From Dongia_A sp039808885 (GTDB taxonomy: Bacteria; Pseudomonadota; Alphaproteobacteria; Dongiales; Dongiaceae): a DNA stretch of 64,000 nt. Both the position numbers and the translations under genes were made by a program. A model generated the notes under the pieces. It was not told the origin of the DNA. It searched no databases and was given only the letters and a program-made list of their open reading frames with translations. Of the stretch, positions 35,232 through 45,003 are shown in pieces; within the stretch, counting starts at the first letter, position 1; each line of letters starts with the position of its first letter. The stretch spans positions 1-64,000 of the forward strand of contig JBDHTX010000012.1 of NCBI GenBank assembly GCA_039808885.1. Direction: 5' to 3'.

Positions 35232-36071
35232 TCAGGCGCCAGGCACCAGGCCGAACGGCACGACTTTGTTGTTGGCGTCGTGGCCGATATCGGCCCGGCC
35301 GAGATAGGGAATGCCGGCGAGGTCGCACCAATGCCGGGCGACCTGCTCCTCGGTCTGGCCGAAATCGGGATCGTTGGCCGGAATGGCGCTGCAGCGGCCG
35401 AGGCGGATGCCGGCCACCCGCCGGATCGCCGGGTTGCTGGTGACGTGGAACAGCGAGCGGTCGATCCGGTACATATACTCGGAGACCTCCTCCAGCATCA
35501 GCACATGGCCGGCCAAGTCCGGCTGCCAGGGCGTGCCGATCAGCTGGCTGAAGGTCATCAGGTTGAAGGCGGCATGGCGGCCGCCCGCCGCGACCGAGGG
35601 CTCGAGGGCGCCGGCGGCGCCATTCACCAGATAGTCCAGGGCCCGCAGGACCGCCGCCTCCCCGCCCGTGCGGTTGATGTCGGCCGGCATCGGGCCATGG
35701 GCGACCTTGGGAAAGCCCCGGGCATAGAGGCCGGCCAGCAGCACCCCGGCATCGCTGTAGCCGAGATAGGCCTTGGCCCGCGCCGCTTCGGTCAATTGCG
35801 GCAGGGCCCGCTCGGCGATGCGGCCGGAGCCATAGCCGCCGCGGCCGAACCACAGGGCGTCGAAGCCGGCGTCATTGGCGGTATCGACGAAGGCCGCGCT
35901 CCGGGCCGCATCATCGCCGGCGAAGTGGCCGGAAGAGAGAAAGGCGTTGGGGTGGAAATGCAGCTCGGCGGCGGGAAAGTGCCGGGCCGCCAGTTCCGTC
36001 ACCCGATCGGCCATAGGCCGGTCCAGGCGCGACGCGGTGGCGACGATACCGATCCGGAACCTGCCCGCCAT
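35232..36071 (-). CDS. LD-carboxypeptidase (peptidase family S66)
   Basis: 279 aa. It removes D-Ala from the murein tetrapeptide in cytoplasmic recycling. The S66 triad is visible: Ser106 in YLGYSDAG, Glu195 in LMLEEVSEYMYRIDRSL and His264 in GRADIGHD. No signal peptide is present, consistent with a cytoplasmic LdcA. The gene is divergent from the Mur ligase, with 63 bp between the starts, so the two probably share a control region. Confidence 0.88.
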   Translation of the reverse strand: MAGRFRIGIVATASRLDRPMADRVTELAARHFPAAELHFHPNAFLSSGHFAGDDAARSAAFVDTANDAGFDALWFGRGGYGSGRIAERALPQLTEAARAKAYLGYSDAGVLLAGLYARGFPKVAHGPMPADINRTGGEAAVLRALDYLVNGAAGALEPSVAAGGRHAAFNLMTFSQLIGTPWQPDLAGHVLMLEEVSEYMYRIDRSLFHVTSNPAIRRVAGIRLGRCSAIPANDPDFGQTEEQVARHWCDLAGIPYLGRADIGHDANNKVVPFGLVPGA

Positions 36072-36134
36072 TCATCCCCGCTTAACCGAGTTCATGCCAT
36101 TTACCAGCGCGTCAAGCTGTGCGATTGAGGGCGC

Positions 36135-37583
36135 ATGAACGCGACGGCGAATCAAACGCGACCATACTTCTTCTGCGGCATCGGCGGTAGCGGGATGCTG
36201 CCGCTGGCCCTGATCCTGCGGGCCAAGGGCCTGGCGGTCGCGGGCTCCGACCGATCGCTGGATCAGGGCCGCCTGGCGCGCAAGTTCGAATTCCTGCAGG
36301 CGCGCGGCATCCGCCTGCACCCGCAGGACGGCAGCGGCCTGGTGAGCGGCGAGCAGATCCTGGTGACTTCCGCCGCGGTCGAGGAGACGGTGCCCGACGT
36401 GCAGGCCGCCCGCCGCCTGGGCGCCACCATCCTGCGCCGGGCCGAGCTGCTCGCCAAGCTTTTCAACGCCGCGCCGAACGGCATCGCCGTCGGCGGCACC
36501 AGCGGCAAGTCGACCACCACCGGCATGATCGGCTGGATCCTGTCGGCGACCGGCCGCGACCCCACGATCATGAACGGCGCGGTGATGAAGAACTTCGTCA
36601 CCCCGGACGTGCCCTTCGCCAGCGCCGCGGTCGGCGCCGGCGATGCCTTCGTCAGCGAGGTCGACGAGAGCGACGGGTCCATCGCGCTGTTCCGGCCGCG
36701 CATCGCGGTGCTCAACAACGTCTCCCTCGACCACAAGAGCATGGACGAGCTGCGGACGCTGTTCGGCGACTTCATCGCCAAGGCCGAGACCGCCGTTCTG
36801 AATTTCGACAACGACGAGGTCCGCCGGCTCGCCGCCGCGCTGCCGCCGCAGGCCATCGCCAGCTATTCGCTGACCGATCGCGCCGCCCTGCTCTTCGGCC
36901 ACGACCTGCAGCCGGCGCCCGACGGCATCGACTTCACCGTCACCGAGCGCGACACCGGGGCCAATGTCCGGGTCCATCTCCAGGTGCCCGGCGCGCACAA
37001 CGTCGCCAACGCGCTTGCCGCCTTGTGCGCCGCGCGGGCCTGCGGCATCGCGCTGGCGGATGCCGTCCGCGCCCTGGCCGGCTTCAGCGGCATCAAGCGC
37101 CGCTTCGAGCTCGTCGGCAGCGCCGGCGGCGTCACCGTGATCGACGACTTCGCCCACAACCCGGACAAGATCGCCGCCACGCTGGAAACCCTGCACGCCT
37201 TTCCGGGCCGGCTGCTGGTGCTGTTCCAGCCGCACGGCTTCCGTCCGCTGCAATTGATGCAGGCGCCGCTGGTGGAATGCTTCACCGGGAACCTCGCGCC
37301 CGAGGATGTGCTGGTGATGCCGGAGCCGGTCTATTACGGCGGCACCGTCACCCGCGCCGTCACCAGCGAGGACATCGTGCGGAGCCTTGTCGCCCGCCAC
37401 CGCAAGGCCTTCGCCTATGCCGACCGCGCCGCCTGCGGCGACAAGCTGCTGGCCCTCGCCCGCCCCGGCGACCGCATCGTCATCATGGGCGCCCGAGACG
37501 ACACCCTGCCGGAATTCGCGGCGGAGCTGGTGCAAAGGCTGGGCGCAGCGACAGACCGCGAAGCCGCGCCGCTCCGCGCCTGA
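36135..37583 (+). CDS. Mur ligase family protein, MurC/Mpl-like
   Basis: 482 aa. The N-terminal Rossmann-like domain starts FFCGIGGSGMLPLA, as in MurC and Mpl. The ATP P-loop is GTSGKSTTTG (121-130), where MurC and Mpl usually have GTHGKTTT. The central domain has EVDESDGSIA and NNVSLDHKSMDEL, and the C-terminal domain has VIDDFAHNPDKIAATLETL. It is not in a division cluster. With LdcA next door, the best guess is a murein tripeptide ligase (Mpl role), which is inference. Length is normal. Confidence 0.78.
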   Translation: MNATANQTRPYFFCGIGGSGMLPLALILRAKGLAVAGSDRSLDQGRLARKFEFLQARGIRLHPQDGSGLVSGEQILVTSAAVEETVPDVQAARRLGATILRRAELLAKLFNAAPNGIAVGGTSGKSTTTGMIGWILSATGRDPTIMNGAVMKNFVTPDVPFASAAVGAGDAFVSEVDESDGSIALFRPRIAVLNNVSLDHKSMDELRTLFGDFIAKAETAVLNFDNDEVRRLAAALPPQAIASYSLTDRAALLFGHDLQPAPDGIDFTVTERDTGANVRVHLQVPGAHNVANALAALCAARACGIALADAVRALAGFSGIKRRFELVGSAGGVTVIDDFAHNPDKIAATLETLHAFPGRLLVLFQPHGFRPLQLMQAPLVECFTGNLAPEDVLVMPEPVYYGGTVTRAVTSEDIVRSLVARHRKAFAYADRAACGDKLLALARPGDRIVIMGARDDTLPEFAAELVQRLGAATDREAAPLRA

Positions 37584-37629
37584 ACGGATGCGGATAAGCG
37601 GGAAGAGCGGACCTATTGTTCGGGAAGCT

Positions 37630-37705
<76 letters not shown>

Positions 37706-37806
37706 GCCCGGAGGCAAGGCGCGCGGTATAGCAAAAGCCCTTGGGCCTTGTCGAGGACCAATTTACCGCGAAAAAGCACCATCCGAACAAGGCGTTACGG
37801 CGCGGC

Positions 37807-38967
37807 TCAGTCCTCGCCGGAGGTGCGCCGGCCGACCCGGTAGTCGCGCTGGATGTAGACCGCCATCAGCAGGCCGAATCCCACCATCACCGTCATCATG
37901 GCGGTGCCGCCATAAGAGATCAGCGGCAGCGGGATGCCGACCACCGGAATGAGGCCCATGACCATCGCGGTGTTGATGAAGAAATACAGGAACAGGTTCA
38001 TGGTCACGCCGAAGGCCAGCAGGCGCCCGAAATGGCTGCGGGTCCGGAGCGCGATGGCGAAGCCATAGACCACCAGCAGCGAATAGAGCGACAGCAGCAG
38101 CAGGCCGCCCACCATGCCCAGCTCCTCGCCCAGCATGGTGAAGATGAAGTCGGTCTGCCGCTCGGGCAGGAATTCAAGCTGCGCCTGCGAGCCGTGCAGC
38201 AGCCCCTTGCCCCAGGGCCCGCCGGAGCCCAGCGCGATCTTCGACTGGGTGATGTGGTAGCCGGCGCCCAGCGCGTCGCTCTCGGGATCGAGGAAGGTGA
38301 GGATGCGGTTCTTCTGGTAGTCGCGCAGGAGGCCGGAATTCCAGGCGCCGACCGCGCCGGCGACGCCGAGGCCGAAGACGATGGCGAATTTCCACCAGCG
38401 CACCCCGGCCACGAAGAAGACGCCGGCGCCGCACATCAGCAGCATGCCCGCCGTGCCGAGGTCAGGCTGCTTCAGCACCAGGCCCGCCGGGATCAGCGCC
38501 ATCAAGGCCGGCGGGATCAAGATCCAGGGCTTGCCGACCTCCTCGTAGCTGAGGCCGTGGAAGTAGCGCGCCAGCGCCAGGCAGAGCGAGATCTTCATCA
38601 ACTCCGAGGGCTGCAGCTGGAACACCTTGAGGTCGATCCAGCGCTGGGCGCCCATGCCGACCTCGCCGAGGAACTCGACATAGACCAGCAGGACCAGCGC
38701 CACGGCGTAGAGCGGATAGGCGATCTTCGCCAGCCGCTGCAGGTCGATCATGGCGATGGTCAGCATCATCACCACGAAGATGCCGAAGCGCACCATCTGC
38801 TTGTTCATCCACGGCTCGGTATTGCCGTTGGCCGCGGAATACAGCATCACGAAGCCGATCGAGGCGACCATGCTGATGAGGATCACCAGGCTCCAGGGGA
38901 TCTGCTTGATCCGCTGGGTGAGCCGGAGCCCGGCCTGCGATCCGACGCTGTGGAGTTCGATGCCCAT
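37807..38967 (-). CDS. rodA: Rod-shape SEDS glycosyltransferase RodA (MrdB)
   Basis: 386 aa with about ten membrane helices. SEDS-family motifs include GAQRWIDLKVFQLQPSEL and the late GIPLPLISYGGTAMM. It polymerises glycan strands for cell elongation together with PBP2. It is the last gene of mreBCD-mrdA-rodA; only 9 bp separate it from mrdA. Confidence 0.96.
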   Translation of the reverse strand: MGIELHSVGSQAGLRLTQRIKQIPWSLVILISMVASIGFVMLYSAANGNTEPWMNKQMVRFGIFVVMMLTIAMIDLQRLAKIAYPLYAVALVLLVYVEFLGEVGMGAQRWIDLKVFQLQPSELMKISLCLALARYFHGLSYEEVGKPWILIPPALMALIPAGLVLKQPDLGTAGMLLMCGAGVFFVAGVRWWKFAIVFGLGVAGAVGAWNSGLLRDYQKNRILTFLDPESDALGAGYHITQSKIALGSGGPWGKGLLHGSQAQLEFLPERQTDFIFTMLGEELGMVGGLLLLSLYSLLVVYGFAIALRTRSHFGRLLAFGVTMNLFLYFFINTAMVMGLIPVVGIPLPLISYGGTAMMTVMVGFGLLMAVYIQRDYRVGRRTSGED

Positions 38968-38976
38968 GCGGCTTCC

Positions 38977-40881
38977 CTATGGCATCTCGCGCCGGCCGCC
39001 TTCGGCGTTCGGATTGCGCCGGGAGGGGTCGCGCCGCTGGCATTCGATGAGGATGTCGCGGGCGATCGGCGCCGCGACCGCGGAGCCGCCGCCGCCATGC
39101 TCCACCACCACGCAGCAGGCATAGCGCGGCGCATGCACCGGGGCGAAGGCGACGAACAGCGCGTTGTCGCGCTGGTGCCAGGGCAGGTTCTCGTTCTTGA
39201 TCACGCCGCGCTGGCGCTCGGCCATGGTGATGCGGCGGACCTGGCTGGTGCCGGTCTTGCCGGCCATCTCCATGCCGGGAATGTCGATGCGCGAGCGATA
39301 GGCGGTACCGCGATTGCCGTTGGTGACCTGGTCCATGCCGTCGCGCGCGATCTTGAGATAGGCGTCGGGCAGCTCGATGCGCGGGAAGACCGGATTGCCC
39401 TCGTCATTGCCGGCATCGGTGGAGATCTGCCGCACCAGCCGCGGCTTCACCGCATAGCCGCCATTGGCGAGGCGCGCGGTCATCACCGCCAGCTGCAGCG
39501 GCGTCGCCAGGATGAAGCCCTGCCCGATGCCGGCGACGAGCGTCTCGCCCGGATGCCAGATATCGCCCGTGGTCGCCTTTTTCCACTTGGTGTCCGGGAT
39601 CAGGCCCGGCTTCTCGCCCGGCAGGTCCAGCCCCTCGATGTCGCCGAGGCCGAACAAGCGCGCGGTATCGGCCAGCATGTCGATGCCGGCCCGGCGCGCG
39701 ATTTCGTAGAAGTAGCAGTCGCAGGAATGCTTGATGCCGTCGACCATGTCGACCGAGCCGTGGCCCTCGCGCTTCCAGCAGTGGAACCGCGCCGAGCCCA
39801 GCACGGTGACGCCGCTGCAGAACACGCGGTCATGCGGGCTGACCCCGGCGCGCAGGCCGGCGATCGCCGTCATCATCTTGAAGGTCGAGCCCGGCGCGTA
39901 TTGGCCGCTGATCGGCTTGTTGTTGAGCGGGCCGTAGATGTCGTTGGTCAGTTCCTGCCACTCGTCGGTGGTGAGGCCGCGATAGAAGGCGGTCGGGTCG
40001 TAGGACGGCGTGGAGGCCAGCGCCAGCACGTCGCCGGTATAGACGTCCATCACCACCGCCGCGCCCGACAGCTCCGCCGACAGGCGCTGATGCGCGTATT
40101 GATGCAGGCCGACATCGAGCGTGGTGACCAGGTCGCCGCCCGGCTCGCCTTCCTGGCGCGCCAGCTCGCGGATCACGCGGCCAACCGAATTCACCTCCAG
40201 CTGGCTCTCGCCGGCGGAGCCGCGCAGCGGCAAATCGTATTGCCGCTCCAGGCCGTTCTTGCCGATGCGGAAGCCGGGCTGGCGCAGCAGCGGGTCGGTG
40301 TCCTTGTCGACTTCCTTCTCCGATGGCACCGCGACATAGCCGAGGATGTGCGAGGTGATGCCGCCGAAGGGATAGACCCGCTTCTGGTCGATCTCGATGG
40401 AAATGCCGGGCAGATCGGGCAGGTTGAGCTCGACGGAATTGACCTGTTCCCAGTCCAAATCGTCCTTCACGGTGATCGGCACGAAGGCGCGATTGTTCCG
40501 GCGCGCCTTCATGATGCGGGCGATCTCGCGGTCGCTCAGCGGGACGATCTCGGAAAACGACTTCAGCGTGCCCTCGACATCCATCGCGCCCTTGTCGTCG
40601 CGCGTCTGCTCGGCCACCAGAATGGCGCGATAGCTCGGCGAGTTGCTGGCAAGCGGGATGCCGAAACGGTCGAGGATCAGGCCGCGCGGCGGGAACAGGA
40701 TGCGGCGGTTGATGCGGTTCTCATCGGCCAGCAGCTTGTATTTCTCGCCCTCGATCACCTGCAGGTAGTAGAGCCGCGCGGCCAGGGTGCCGACCATCAG
40801 CGCCTTCATCCCGCCGAGGATCGCCAGGCGCCGGGTGAACACCTTCTGCTGGTTCTGGGTCTGTTGCTTGGCGCGGCTCAT
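38977..40881 (-). CDS. mrdA: Penicillin-binding protein 2, elongasome transpeptidase
   Basis: 634 aa. An N-terminal membrane helix lies at about 20-42. The PBP dimerisation region begins PPRGLILDRFGIPLA. The transpeptidase active site is Ser332 in GSTFK, followed by the SxN-type KHSCDCYFYE and the KTGTS box (MAGKTGTSQVRR). It crosslinks new murein for RodA. The gap to mreD upstream is 12 bp. Confidence 0.96.
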   Translation of the reverse strand: MSRAKQQTQNQQKVFTRRLAILGGMKALMVGTLAARLYYLQVIEGEKYKLLADENRINRRILFPPRGLILDRFGIPLASNSPSYRAILVAEQTRDDKGAMDVEGTLKSFSEIVPLSDREIARIMKARRNNRAFVPITVKDDLDWEQVNSVELNLPDLPGISIEIDQKRVYPFGGITSHILGYVAVPSEKEVDKDTDPLLRQPGFRIGKNGLERQYDLPLRGSAGESQLEVNSVGRVIRELARQEGEPGGDLVTTLDVGLHQYAHQRLSAELSGAAVVMDVYTGDVLALASTPSYDPTAFYRGLTTDEWQELTNDIYGPLNNKPISGQYAPGSTFKMMTAIAGLRAGVSPHDRVFCSGVTVLGSARFHCWKREGHGSVDMVDGIKHSCDCYFYEIARRAGIDMLADTARLFGLGDIEGLDLPGEKPGLIPDTKWKKATTGDIWHPGETLVAGIGQGFILATPLQLAVMTARLANGGYAVKPRLVRQISTDAGNDEGNPVFPRIELPDAYLKIARDGMDQVTNGNRGTAYRSRIDIPGMEMAGKTGTSQVRRITMAERQRGVIKNENLPWHQRDNALFVAFAPVHAPRYACCVVVEHGGGGSAVAAPIARDILIECQRRDPSRRNPNAEGGRREMP

Positions 40882-40893
40882 CGCTTCCCGCTC

Positions 40894-41403
40894 CTAGTCG
40901 AACAGCGCGCTCTGCAGCCGCCCGTAGAGCAGCGTCAGCAGCGGATAGAGGGCGATGTTGACGACGGTCTGCAGCACCAGCGGCCAGGGATTCGGCCATT
41001 GCTCCAGCACCAGCGCGGCGAGCGTCCAGGCGACGAAGAACGTCAGCATCGCCGTGGCGGCGAAGGCCATCCACACCAGCATGAAGGATGCATCGGCGAG
41101 CTCGCGGCGCCACAGCTGGGCGCCGCCGGCGACCGCCAGAGCGATGATGGTGCTGAGCCCGAAGGGCGCCAGGCCGAGCAGGTCGGCGGCAAGTCCGATC
41201 AGCGCCGCGATCCACGGCGTCATCGCCTCCGGCTGGTAGATCGACCAGTAGAAGATCGCCGTGATCACCAGGAAACCGCCCAGCGGCGCGTCGAACGGCC
41301 GCCAGGGCGCGATGCTGACGGCGAGCAGCACCAGGCACACCAGGGCGGGCGTGGCCAGACGCAGCCACTCGCCGACCTGGTGGCGGATGCCGAGCCCGAT
41401 CAC
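40894..41403 (-). CDS. mreD: Rod-shape-determining protein MreD
   Basis: 169 aa, about five membrane helices, with the usual weakly conserved MreD sequence (LRLATPALVCLVLLAVSI, IIALAVAGGAQLWRREL). It links the cytoplasmic MreB filament with MreC and the murein synthases. The start is a GTG that overlaps the mreC stop (GTGA). Confidence 0.9.
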   Translation of the reverse strand: MIGLGIRHQVGEWLRLATPALVCLVLLAVSIAPWRPFDAPLGGFLVITAIFYWSIYQPEAMTPWIAALIGLAADLLGLAPFGLSTIIALAVAGGAQLWRRELADASFMLVWMAFAATAMLTFFVAWTLAALVLEQWPNPWPLVLQTVVNIALYPLLTLLYGRLQSALFD

Positions 41404-42374
41404 TCGGTCGCTCCCTCGATCGGCTTCAGGCGCGGCTGCGTGTTGACCGGCTTGATCAGCTTCGGCAACTGCACCGGGCCGGCCGTCGGCTTCAGGATCG
41501 GCACCGAGGTGCTGACGTCGATGTCGAGATCCTCCTGCAGCACGCCGGGCAGGCCGTAATCCACCATGCGGATGTATTCGAGGCGGCCGAGATCGGCGAA
41601 GGGCTGCACGAAGACCTTGCCGTCGGAGATATCGGCGATCTCGCCCACCGGCAATCCGGCGGGAAAGGCGCCGCCGACGCCGGAGGTGACGACGTGATCG
41701 CCGATCTTCACGTCGGCGTCACGCGACAGATAGCTGACTTCGGGCCGCTCGGAGTTGTTGCCGGCGAGGATCGCCTGGTCGCGCGTGCGCTCGATGAGCA
41801 CCGGCAGGCGGCTGTTGATGTCGGTCAGCAGCATGACGCGCGAGACGCGGTTGCCGACATCCTGCACGCGGCCCACCAGACCGTTGCCGACCATCGCCGC
41901 CTGGCCCTTGCGGATTCCGTCCTGCTCGCCGGCCAGCGCGATGACGCCGCGCACGAAGCCGGAGGACGCATCGGCCACCACCGGCGCGCTGATGAAGGAC
42001 ACGCGCGGACTCGGCGTCATCTTCAGCAGCTCGCGCAGGGCTGCATTCTCGGCCTGGAGATCGCGCGCCTGCTGCTGCGAATCCTTCAGCGACTGGTTCT
42101 CCAGCCGCAGCGCCTCGACCTGGGATTTCAGCGAAAAGTAGGATTGCACCTCGGCCACGGTCTCGCGCGCGGTCTCGATCGGCGAGGAAACGGCATAGAG
42201 CACGGGCCCGATCCCGTCGGCCGCCCAGATGCGCAGGCGGGACAGCATGACCGTGTCGGCCTTGCCGATCAGCAGGACGCCGAAGGCCGCCACCATCAGC
42301 AGAACGAAGGAAAAACGCTGGAACCACACCTTGAGGGAGGAGGTGGCGCCAATCGCACTGGACCGCTGTCTCAC
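41400..42374 (-). CDS. mreC: Rod-shape-determining protein MreC
   Basis: 324 aa. It has one N-terminal membrane helix (about 18-36), a coiled-coil (VEALRLENQSLKDSQQQARDLQAENAALREL, about 85-115) and a periplasmic beta domain (DASSGFVRGVIALAGEQDGI, MLLTDINSRLPVLIERT). MreC scaffolds PBP2 activation. The start is a GTG with GGAGG 7 bases upstream. A Pro-rich tail (PRLKPIEG) ends it. Confidence 0.93.
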   Translation of the reverse strand: MRQRSSAIGATSSLKVWFQRFSFVLLMVAAFGVLLIGKADTVMLSRLRIWAADGIGPVLYAVSSPIETARETVAEVQSYFSLKSQVEALRLENQSLKDSQQQARDLQAENAALRELLKMTPSPRVSFISAPVVADASSGFVRGVIALAGEQDGIRKGQAAMVGNGLVGRVQDVGNRVSRVMLLTDINSRLPVLIERTRDQAILAGNNSERPEVSYLSRDADVKIGDHVVTSGVGGAFPAGLPVGEIADISDGKVFVQPFADLGRLEYIRMVDYGLPGVLQEDLDIDVSTSVPILKPTAGPVQLPKLIKPVNTQPRLKPIEGATE

Positions 42375-42496
42375 GTCCCGCCCTCCGGGGTGCCGACGCT
42401 ATCGGCCAAAGCCTTGGAATTTCGTGACTTGTTTGATTTTTCCACAGGCTGGGTCCGGCCGCAAAGAAAAACTGCGGGCAGGATAGGGGAAGATGG

Positions 42497-43540
42497 TTAA
42501 TACATGCTGATCAGGACGTGGCGATGGGCCTTGATGTCCTCGAGGCAGCGGCCGGTGCCGAGGGCGACGCAAGACAGGGCGTCATCCGCCACCGAGACCG
42601 GCAGGCCGGTCGCGTGGCGCAGGACATAGTCCAGGTTGGACAGCAGGGCGCCGCCGCCGGTCAGCACGATGCCCTTGTCGACGATGTCGCCGGCCAGTTC
42701 CGGGGCGGTGTGCTCCAGGGCGACCTTGACCGCCTCGATGATGGCCCCCACCGGCTCGGCCAGGGCCTCGGAAACCTGGCGCTCGGTGATCACCAGCTCC
42801 TTCGGGACGCCGTTCATCAGGTCGCGGCCCTTGATCTCCATGACCTTGCCCTCGCCGTCCTCGGGCGGGCAGGCGGAGCCGATTTCCTTCTTGATCCGCT
42901 CGGCCGAGCCTTCGCCGACCAGGAGGTTATGGTTGCGGCGGATATAGCCGATGATGGCCTCGTCCATCTTGTCGCCGCCGACGCGAACGGAACGGGAATA
43001 GACGATGCCGCCCAGCGACAGAACGGCCACTTCAGTGGTGCCGCCGCCGATATCGACCACCATGGACCCGGTCGGCTCGGTCACCGGCAGGCCGGCGCCG
43101 ATCGCCGCCGCCATCGGCTCCTCGATCAGCCAGACCTTGCTGGCGCCGGCGGATTCCGCGGATTCCTGGATGGCGCGGCGCTCGACGGCGGTGGAGCCGG
43201 AGGGCACGCAGACAATAATCTGAGGCCGGGCGAAGGACCGGCGATTGTTATGAACCTTGCGGATGAAATGCTTGATCATTTCTTCCGCGACTTCGAAATC
43301 GGCGATGACGCCGTCGCGCAGCGGCCGGATCGCCTGGATGTTCCCCGGAGTGCGGCCCAGCATCAGCTTGGCCTCGTCGCCGACCGCCAGGACATGCTTC
43401 TTGCCGCGATTGTCGGCGATGGCGACGACGGATGGTTCGTTGAGGACGATGCCTCGGCCCTTCACGTAGACAAGGGTGTTCGCCGTCCCCAGATCGATCG
43501 CCATATCGGACGAGAACATGCCCACAAGCTTAGAAAACAT
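42497..43540 (-). CDS. mreB: Rod-shape-determining actin homologue MreB
   Basis: 347 aa, full length. Actin-fold motifs are DLGTANTLVYVKGRGIVLNEPSVVA, DIGGGTTEVAVLSLGG and the late GIVLTGGGALLSN. An N-terminal amphipathic segment (MFSKLVGMFS) can bind the membrane. It is the first gene of the mre operon, 122 bp upstream of mreC. Confidence 0.98.
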   Translation of the reverse strand: MFSKLVGMFSSDMAIDLGTANTLVYVKGRGIVLNEPSVVAIADNRGKKHVLAVGDEAKLMLGRTPGNIQAIRPLRDGVIADFEVAEEMIKHFIRKVHNNRRSFARPQIIVCVPSGSTAVERRAIQESAESAGASKVWLIEEPMAAAIGAGLPVTEPTGSMVVDIGGGTTEVAVLSLGGIVYSRSVRVGGDKMDEAIIGYIRRNHNLLVGEGSAERIKKEIGSACPPEDGEGKVMEIKGRDLMNGVPKELVITERQVSEALAEPVGAIIEAVKVALEHTAPELAGDIVDKGIVLTGGGALLSNLDYVLRHATGLPVSVADDALSCVALGTGRCLEDIKAHRHVLISMY

Positions 43541-43905
43541 CCACTTCCACCCGTTCTACCCACCCGTTCCACGGACTGCAGGGCCTCGGGTCTCCTGCAC
43601 GGACGACACATGCCATCTCGACGCTGGGGCCTGAGCACCCGTTCGGCGAAGCCGCGCTGCTTTGGGGGGCGGCTGGCTGAAGCGCCACGGCACTGGATTC
43701 CGCATCAGATATGCCGGAGTGACCTGCCTAGCTTCGACTCGGCGCGGCCGCACTCCAGCGGGCCGGCTATGCTTTTACCTCCCGCTTGCGCGGCAAGACA
43801 AGAGCGAAATTGCCGAAGCGCCGGCAAACGGACGATCCTTTCGGATCGCCCGTTCAACCTCCGTGCAATGCCGGTTTCGCAGCGACTTCCGCGTGCCGCG
43901 CGATC
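43541..43905. other. Intergenic region between mreB and ilvC
   Basis: 365 bp between two minus-strand genes. It must contain the mreB promoter. Apart from the hairpin at 43827-43854 downstream of ilvC I see no RNA gene or credible ORF. Confidence 0.5.
43827..43854 (-). terminator. Hairpin terminator downstream of ilvC
   Basis: AACGG(A)CGATCC-TTTC-GGATCG(C)CCGTT forms a long stem with one mismatch. On the minus strand it lies about 52 bases after the ilvC stop and is followed by TTTG, a short T-tract. It probably ends the ilv operon transcript. Confidence 0.65.
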
Positions 43906-44925
43906 TCAGTTCTTGCTCTTGTCGACCAGTCGATTGCTGGTGATCCACGGCATCATGGCGCGCAGCTTGGCGCCGACATCCTCGATCGGATGCTCGGCCG
44001 CGCGGCGACGCATCGCCTTGAAGCTCGGCTGACCGGCGCCGCATTCCTGCACCCAGTCGCGGGCGAAGCGGCCGGACTGGATATCGTCCAGGACGCGCTT
44101 CATCTCCTTCTTCGTCTCCTCGGTCACGATGCGCGGACCGCGGGTGTAGTCGCCGTATTCCGCGGTATTGGAGATCGAGTAGCGCATGTTGGCGATGCCG
44201 CCCTCGTAGATCAGGTCGACGATCAGCTTGACCTCGTGCAGGCACTCGAAATAGGCCATTTCCGGGGCATATCCCGCTTCGATCAGGGTCTCGAAACCGG
44301 CCTGGATCAGGGCGGTCAGGCCGCCGCACAGCACCACCTGCTCGCCGAACAGGTCGGTCTCGCATTCCTCGCGGAACGAAGTCTCAATGATGCCCGACCG
44401 GCCGCCGCCGATGGCGCTGGCATAGGACAGGCCGAGTTCCAGGGCGTTGCCGGAGGCGTTCTGCGCCACCGCGACCAGGCACGGCACGCCGCCGCCCTTC
44501 AGGTATTCGCCGCGCACGGTATGGCCGGGGCCCTTGGGCGCGATCATCAGCACGTCCAGATCCGGCCGCGGCTCGATCAGGCGGAAATGGATGTTGAGGC
44601 CATGGGCGAAGGCAAGTGCCGCGCCCTGCTTCATGTTCGGCGCCAGATCGTCGACGTAGAGCTTGGCCTGCAGTTCGTCCGGGGTCAGCACCATGACCAG
44701 ATCGGCCCATTTGGCGCCCTCGGCCGGCGACATGACCTTGAGACCCGCCGCCTCGGCCTTCTTCACCGTGGCCGAGCCGGGACGCAGGGCCACGCGCACG
44801 TCCTTGGCGCCGCTGTCCTTCAAGTTCAGCGCATGGGCATGGCCCTGGCTGCCATAGCCGACGACGAGGATGTTCTTCGCCTTGATCAGGTTCACGTCCG
44901 CGTCGCGGTCGTAGTAAACGCGCAT
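43906..44925 (-). CDS. ilvC: Ketol-acid reductoisomerase, class I
   Basis: 339 aa, the class I length. It converts acetolactate to dihydroxyisovalerate using NADPH. The dinucleotide motif is GYGSQGHA (23-30). The Mg site and late Glu blocks (DLFGEQVVLCGG, CLHEVKLIVDLIYEGG) are present. The ATG at 44925 has AGGAG just upstream; an earlier in-frame start at 44949 has no advantage. Last gene of the ilv operon. Confidence 0.96.
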   Translation of the reverse strand: MRVYYDRDADVNLIKAKNILVVGYGSQGHAHALNLKDSGAKDVRVALRPGSATVKKAEAAGLKVMSPAEGAKWADLVMVLTPDELQAKLYVDDLAPNMKQGAALAFAHGLNIHFRLIEPRPDLDVLMIAPKGPGHTVRGEYLKGGGVPCLVAVAQNASGNALELGLSYASAIGGGRSGIIETSFREECETDLFGEQVVLCGGLTALIQAGFETLIEAGYAPEMAYFECLHEVKLIVDLIYEGGIANMRYSISNTAEYGDYTRGPRIVTEETKKEMKRVLDDIQSGRFARDWVQECGAGQPSFKAMRRRAAEHPIEDVGAKLRAMMPWITSNRLVDKSKN

Positions 44926-45003
44926 CTGCCTCTCCTTGGATTTGGGCAATGGTGGTCGGCGGAATGCGGCGCCCGTCGCCGCAGCCCCGCCCGGTTCTCG
45001 TCT

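Noticed and set aside
37741..41559. A 1272-codon open frame on the plus strand opposite rodA, mrdA, mreD and part of mreC
   Set aside because: Antisense shadow of the mre operon, with the same low-complexity composition and no ribosome binding site.
43541..43905. Small RNA between mreB and ilvC
   Set aside because: Only the terminator-like hairpin was found; no promoter or structured core could be supported.
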